From the NCBI GenBank assembly GCA_023151335.1, contig JAKLJF010000243.1, positions 1-7,330 of the forward strand: 7,330 nucleotides of DNA. The letters are read 5' to 3'. The DNA is from Thermoanaerobaculia bacterium (lineage in GTDB: Bacteria > Bacteroidota > Bacteroidia > Chitinophagales > Saprospiraceae). The notes under the pieces are model-generated. The model was given only the letters and a program-made list of their open reading frames with translations. It was not told the origin of the DNA and did no database searches. Every line of letters starts with the position of its first letter. Position 1 is the first letter of the stretch. The translations under genes and the position numbers were made by a program. Shown here in pieces: positions 4,853 to 7,330 of the stretch.

Positions 4853-7330
4853 TTAAAGTTTTATAATTGGCACAGTGGCAGTAAATTTCGTCCCTGTAAG
4901 CTGTAAATAATAGATTCCCGGAGCCAATAGTTCAAGGTTTATAATTCGTTCCTCCCCTTTCTCGATAGGGATTTCATCCCGAACAATCGTTTTGCCCAAG
5001 GCATCAATGATTTCTATCCACCTGACCGGACTTTCTTCACATCTGATTTTTAAAAAATCGTTGGTCGGGTTGGGCGATATGAACAGGTTATGTATTTCAT
5101 TCAAATTACCGCTTGTGGTGACAATTATAACGTAAACGGAAGCCGAATCGGTGCATTCTACATTATTGGTAACTGTAACAGAATACATCTGCATCGAATC
5201 GACCAGAATGGTTGCCGTAGTCTCTTTAGTTGACCACATAAATTTCAAACCTTCTCCGGAGACGTTTGGTACGAGGGGTTGTCCTGATTGTAAAACAACG
5301 GTATCCATCCCAAAATTTACGGTCGGTGTCGGGTTAACCGTCACTGTCAATGTTTGGATCGGGGAACTGCCGCAATTGTTGTTGGCGCTTACATAAATTA
5401 CAACATTTTTCTCACCCGCTGTTGTAAGAATTGAATTGGAAGCGGAGGAGCCTATCCAATCCGATGCAGGAAACGCCCAGGAATAGGATGTCGCTCCTGC
5501 CACGGGAGGAACCGAAAAAATATTCGCCGTGCCCGGGCATACTGTTGTTGGCCCAAGAATATTTTCCGGTTGGGCAGGCGCTGTAATCACCGAGACAATC
5601 AGGGTACGCGGCGCCGAGTTGCCACATTCATTGATTGCCGTGACCGTGATATTTCCACCCGACGCCCCGGCCGTGGCGGTGATTGAATTCGTGGTTGAAA
5701 TGCCTGTCCAACCGGGAGGCAAGGTCCAGGCATAAGACGTCGCCCCTGCGACGGTGGCGATGGAATAGATGTTATTGGCCGAACCGGAACAAAGGTCTGC
5801 CGGTCCCGCTATAACATCGGGTTGACCCGGAGGAGAAAGAACCGATATTGTGACCGTTGCTGTTCCGGAACAACCGTTCATGGTGCCGGTAACGGTGTAA
5901 GTGGTAGTAACAAGGGGTGAAGCAACAGGGTTTGGAATGGCTGGATTGCTTATACCCACGGCGGGATGCCAATTGTAAGATGCAGCTCCGTTTGCCATAA
6001 AGTTGGCTGATTTGCCAATACAAATCGCGGCAAGGTTGCTCGTTGCGGTCACAATTGGCGCCGGATTTACGGTTACGGTGGCAGGTACAGACACGGCGCT
6101 GCAAGGTCCGGCGTTGGTCACGGTGACCGTATAGTTTGTAGTAAATGCAGGCGAAACGGTGATGCTTGGGGTGGTGTGCCCCGTACTCCAGAGGTAGCTG
6201 CAACCAGTACAAGTATTGACGGAGAGAACAGTACTACTGCCCTGGCAGATGTCTGTTGTTGCCGGATTAATGGCCGCCAACGGTATGGGGCTTACAACGA
6301 CTGTTGTCGGCGCTGAAACTGCCTGACACCCATCGGCATTGGTCACAGTGACCGTATAAGTTCCCGCAGTGGAGACTATAATACTTTGAGTTGTGTCACC
6401 GGTATTCCACAAATATCCGGACGCTTCGCTGGAGTTGAGGGTCACGCTGCTACCCGGACAAATAGTAGTTAAACCGTCCGAGGTTATTGTTGGTGGAGCA
6501 GCGGCGGAATATTTCAGGGTTTTATAATCCCGGAAGGTGTTGTTGCAATTCGAATTTCCGGTAATGTACAGGTTATTGCAGACATCTATAACCATTGCTG
6601 CCGCGACATCCGGGCCGTTGTTGCCGCAGTCGTATACAACAGCGTCCCAGAGGGGATTTCCATCGGTATCGTATCCGACCGTTACAATGTCGCCTTTGGA
6701 GGAATACCCGGTGACGAATACATCCGGATTTTTCACACCGTTCAGGGCAAAGGCGACCGGGATATTATCAGTCCCTGTGCTGGAATAAATTTTGTTCCAC
6801 AATTGACTACCTGATGAATTGTATTTGGCTACAAAGTAGTTGTATTTATTACTAGAATAATATTTTACCAACAAATAAATATTTAAATCGGCATCCAGTC
6901 TGATATCAATCCCGGAAACCCGCTCCCCGGCATTGGCGTTAATAAGGGCTGACCAGGCGGCCCCAGTACTGTTGTGTTTGAAATGCGCCATACGGATTCT
7001 GGAGGCGCCGTCCTGGGTGCTTAAAACATAGATGTTTCCGTTCGCGTCTAATGCCATGCCATTCGGCGTACCCCAAAAGGATTGAATAAATGGCATGTTA
7101 TAGACGATTATAAGGTTTCCATTCAGCGCGTTCAGTTCCCAAAGTTCATAATTGCCTATAGCTTCAGGATCATCAATGGCAATAATAATATTGTTAAACG
7201 AATTGAGATCGATGTGGTACTTTGTTTCAGGTTTTATTGGGTTGTAGAGCGGAAAACTTGAAGTCTTCCACTGTTGCACACCTGAAGCGTTGTATTTCAA
7301 GGCAATAGCACTACTCCCGGTAGCCCCGAC
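4853..7330 (-). CDS. T9SS-secreted modular surface protein (SBBP propeller, Ig/PKD-like domains), 5' end outside window
   Basis: The frame is open to the right edge, giving 825 visible residues (numbered here from the edge); signal peptide and start are not in the window. A TTG at 7300 could be read as a start, but in-frame sequence continues upstream (GATGSSAIA before LKYN), so it is an internal leucine. Residues 1-280 carry SBBP-like units of the form Y-N/D-x-x-G-x-x-x-W (KYNASGVQQW, KYNSSGSQLW, GYDTDGNPLW) with VFVTGYS and LYITGNS strands, indicating a beta-propeller. Six Ig/PKD-like domains follow (about 283-348, 349-423, 424-500, 501-582, 583-667, 668-737). The first five begin with a C-x-G-S/T/K motif and end in a Cys near the last strand; the sixth lacks the first Cys. 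Residues about 747-825 form a T9SS type A sorting domain (SPNPTNDFLKI, APGIYYLQL, final basic KL). The protein is presumably exported by the T9SS and attached at the cell surface or released, with an adhesive or matrix role. No enzymatic domain is visible. Confidence 0.9.
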   Translation of the reverse strand, partial: VGATGSSAIALKYNASGVQQWKTSSFPLYNPIKPETKYHIDLNSFNNIIIAIDDPEAIGNYELWELNALNGNLIIVYNMPFIQSFWGTPNGMALDANGNIYVLSTQDGASRIRMAHFKHNSTGAAWSALINANAGERVSGIDIRLDADLNIYLLVKYYSSNKYNYFVAKYNSSGSQLWNKIYSSTGTDNIPVAFALNGVKNPDVFVTGYSSKGDIVTVGYDTDGNPLWDAVVYDCGNNGPDVAAAMVIDVCNNLYITGNSNCNNTFRDYKTLKYSAAAPPTITSDGLTTICPGSSVTLNSSEASGYLWNTGDTTQSIIVSTAGTYTVTVTNADGCQAVSAPTTVVVSPIPLAAINPATTDICQGSSTVLSVNTCTGCSYLWSTGHTTPSITVSPAFTTNYTVTVTNAGPCSAVSVPATVTVNPAPIVTATSNLAAICIGKSANFMANGAASYNWHPAVGISNPAIPNPVASPLVTTTYTVTGTMNGCSGTATVTISVLSPPGQPDVIAGPADLCSGSANNIYSIATVAGATSYAWTLPPGWTGISTTNSITATAGASGGNITVTAINECGNSAPRTLIVSVITAPAQPENILGPTTVCPGTANIFSVPPVAGATSYSWAFPASDWIGSSASNSILTTAGEKNVVIYVSANNNCGSSPIQTLTVTVNPTPTVNFGMDTVVLQSGQPLVPNVSGEGLKFMWSTKETTATILVDSMQMYSVTVTNNVECTDSASVYVIIVTTSGNLNEIHNLFISPNPTNDFLKIRCEESPVRWIEIIDALGKTIVRDEIPIEKGEERIINLELLAPGIYYLQLTGTKFTATVPIIKL

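Noticed and set aside
4559..4906. Short open frames on both strands in the intergenic region (67-103 codons)
   Set aside because: They have no signal peptide, motif or plausible ribosome-binding context. One overlaps the end of the T9SS gene and all cross the inverted repeats.
7298..7300. TTG at 7300 as the start of the T9SS protein
   Set aside because: The frame stays open to the window edge with SBBP-like sequence upstream, no signal peptide follows the TTG, and a secreted T9SS protein needs one. The true start is outside the window.

Overview
The window looks like a chromosomal segment of a Bacteroidota bacterium. The evidence is a C-terminal type IX secretion (T9SS) sorting domain on a large modular surface protein, start codons without a Shine-Dalgarno sequence, and TAnnTTTG-type -7 promoter motifs upstream of xylA. 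The coding regions at the left are GC-rich and the intergenic DNA is AT-richer. A member of the Saprospiria/Chitinophagia group is plausible, but the genus cannot be named from the sequence alone.

All four genes lie on the minus strand, so transcription runs right to left. From the right edge: (1) the C-terminal 825 residues of a large secreted protein (SBBP-type beta-propeller repeats, then six Ig/PKD-like domains, then a T9SS sorting domain), whose start lies outside the window; (2) a 377-bp AT-rich intergenic region with nested inverted repeats and the probable xylA promoter; (3) a complete xylA (xylose isomerase) with every expected catalytic and metal-binding residue; (4) a roughly 200-bp intergenic region with a 78-nt inverted-repeat-bounded element and a strong intrinsic terminator; (5) a complete periplasmic/outer-membrane protein with five TPRs followed by a YaiO-like beta-barrel; (6) the first 493 residues of a membrane-embedded family 2 glycosyltransferase that runs off the left edge.

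Functionally, the TPR-barrel protein and the glycosyltransferase form a likely operon that would make and export an exopolysaccharide. This is the same logic as PgaA/PgaC, and the same family pairing as yaiO/yaiP in E. coli. The T9SS protein is probably a surface adhesin or matrix component. xylA sits between them as a single metabolic gene with no xylulokinase or transporter beside it in the window. The points most worth a second look are the GT2-YaiO pair, the structured region between xylA and the YaiO gene, and the nested inverted repeats upstream of xylA.
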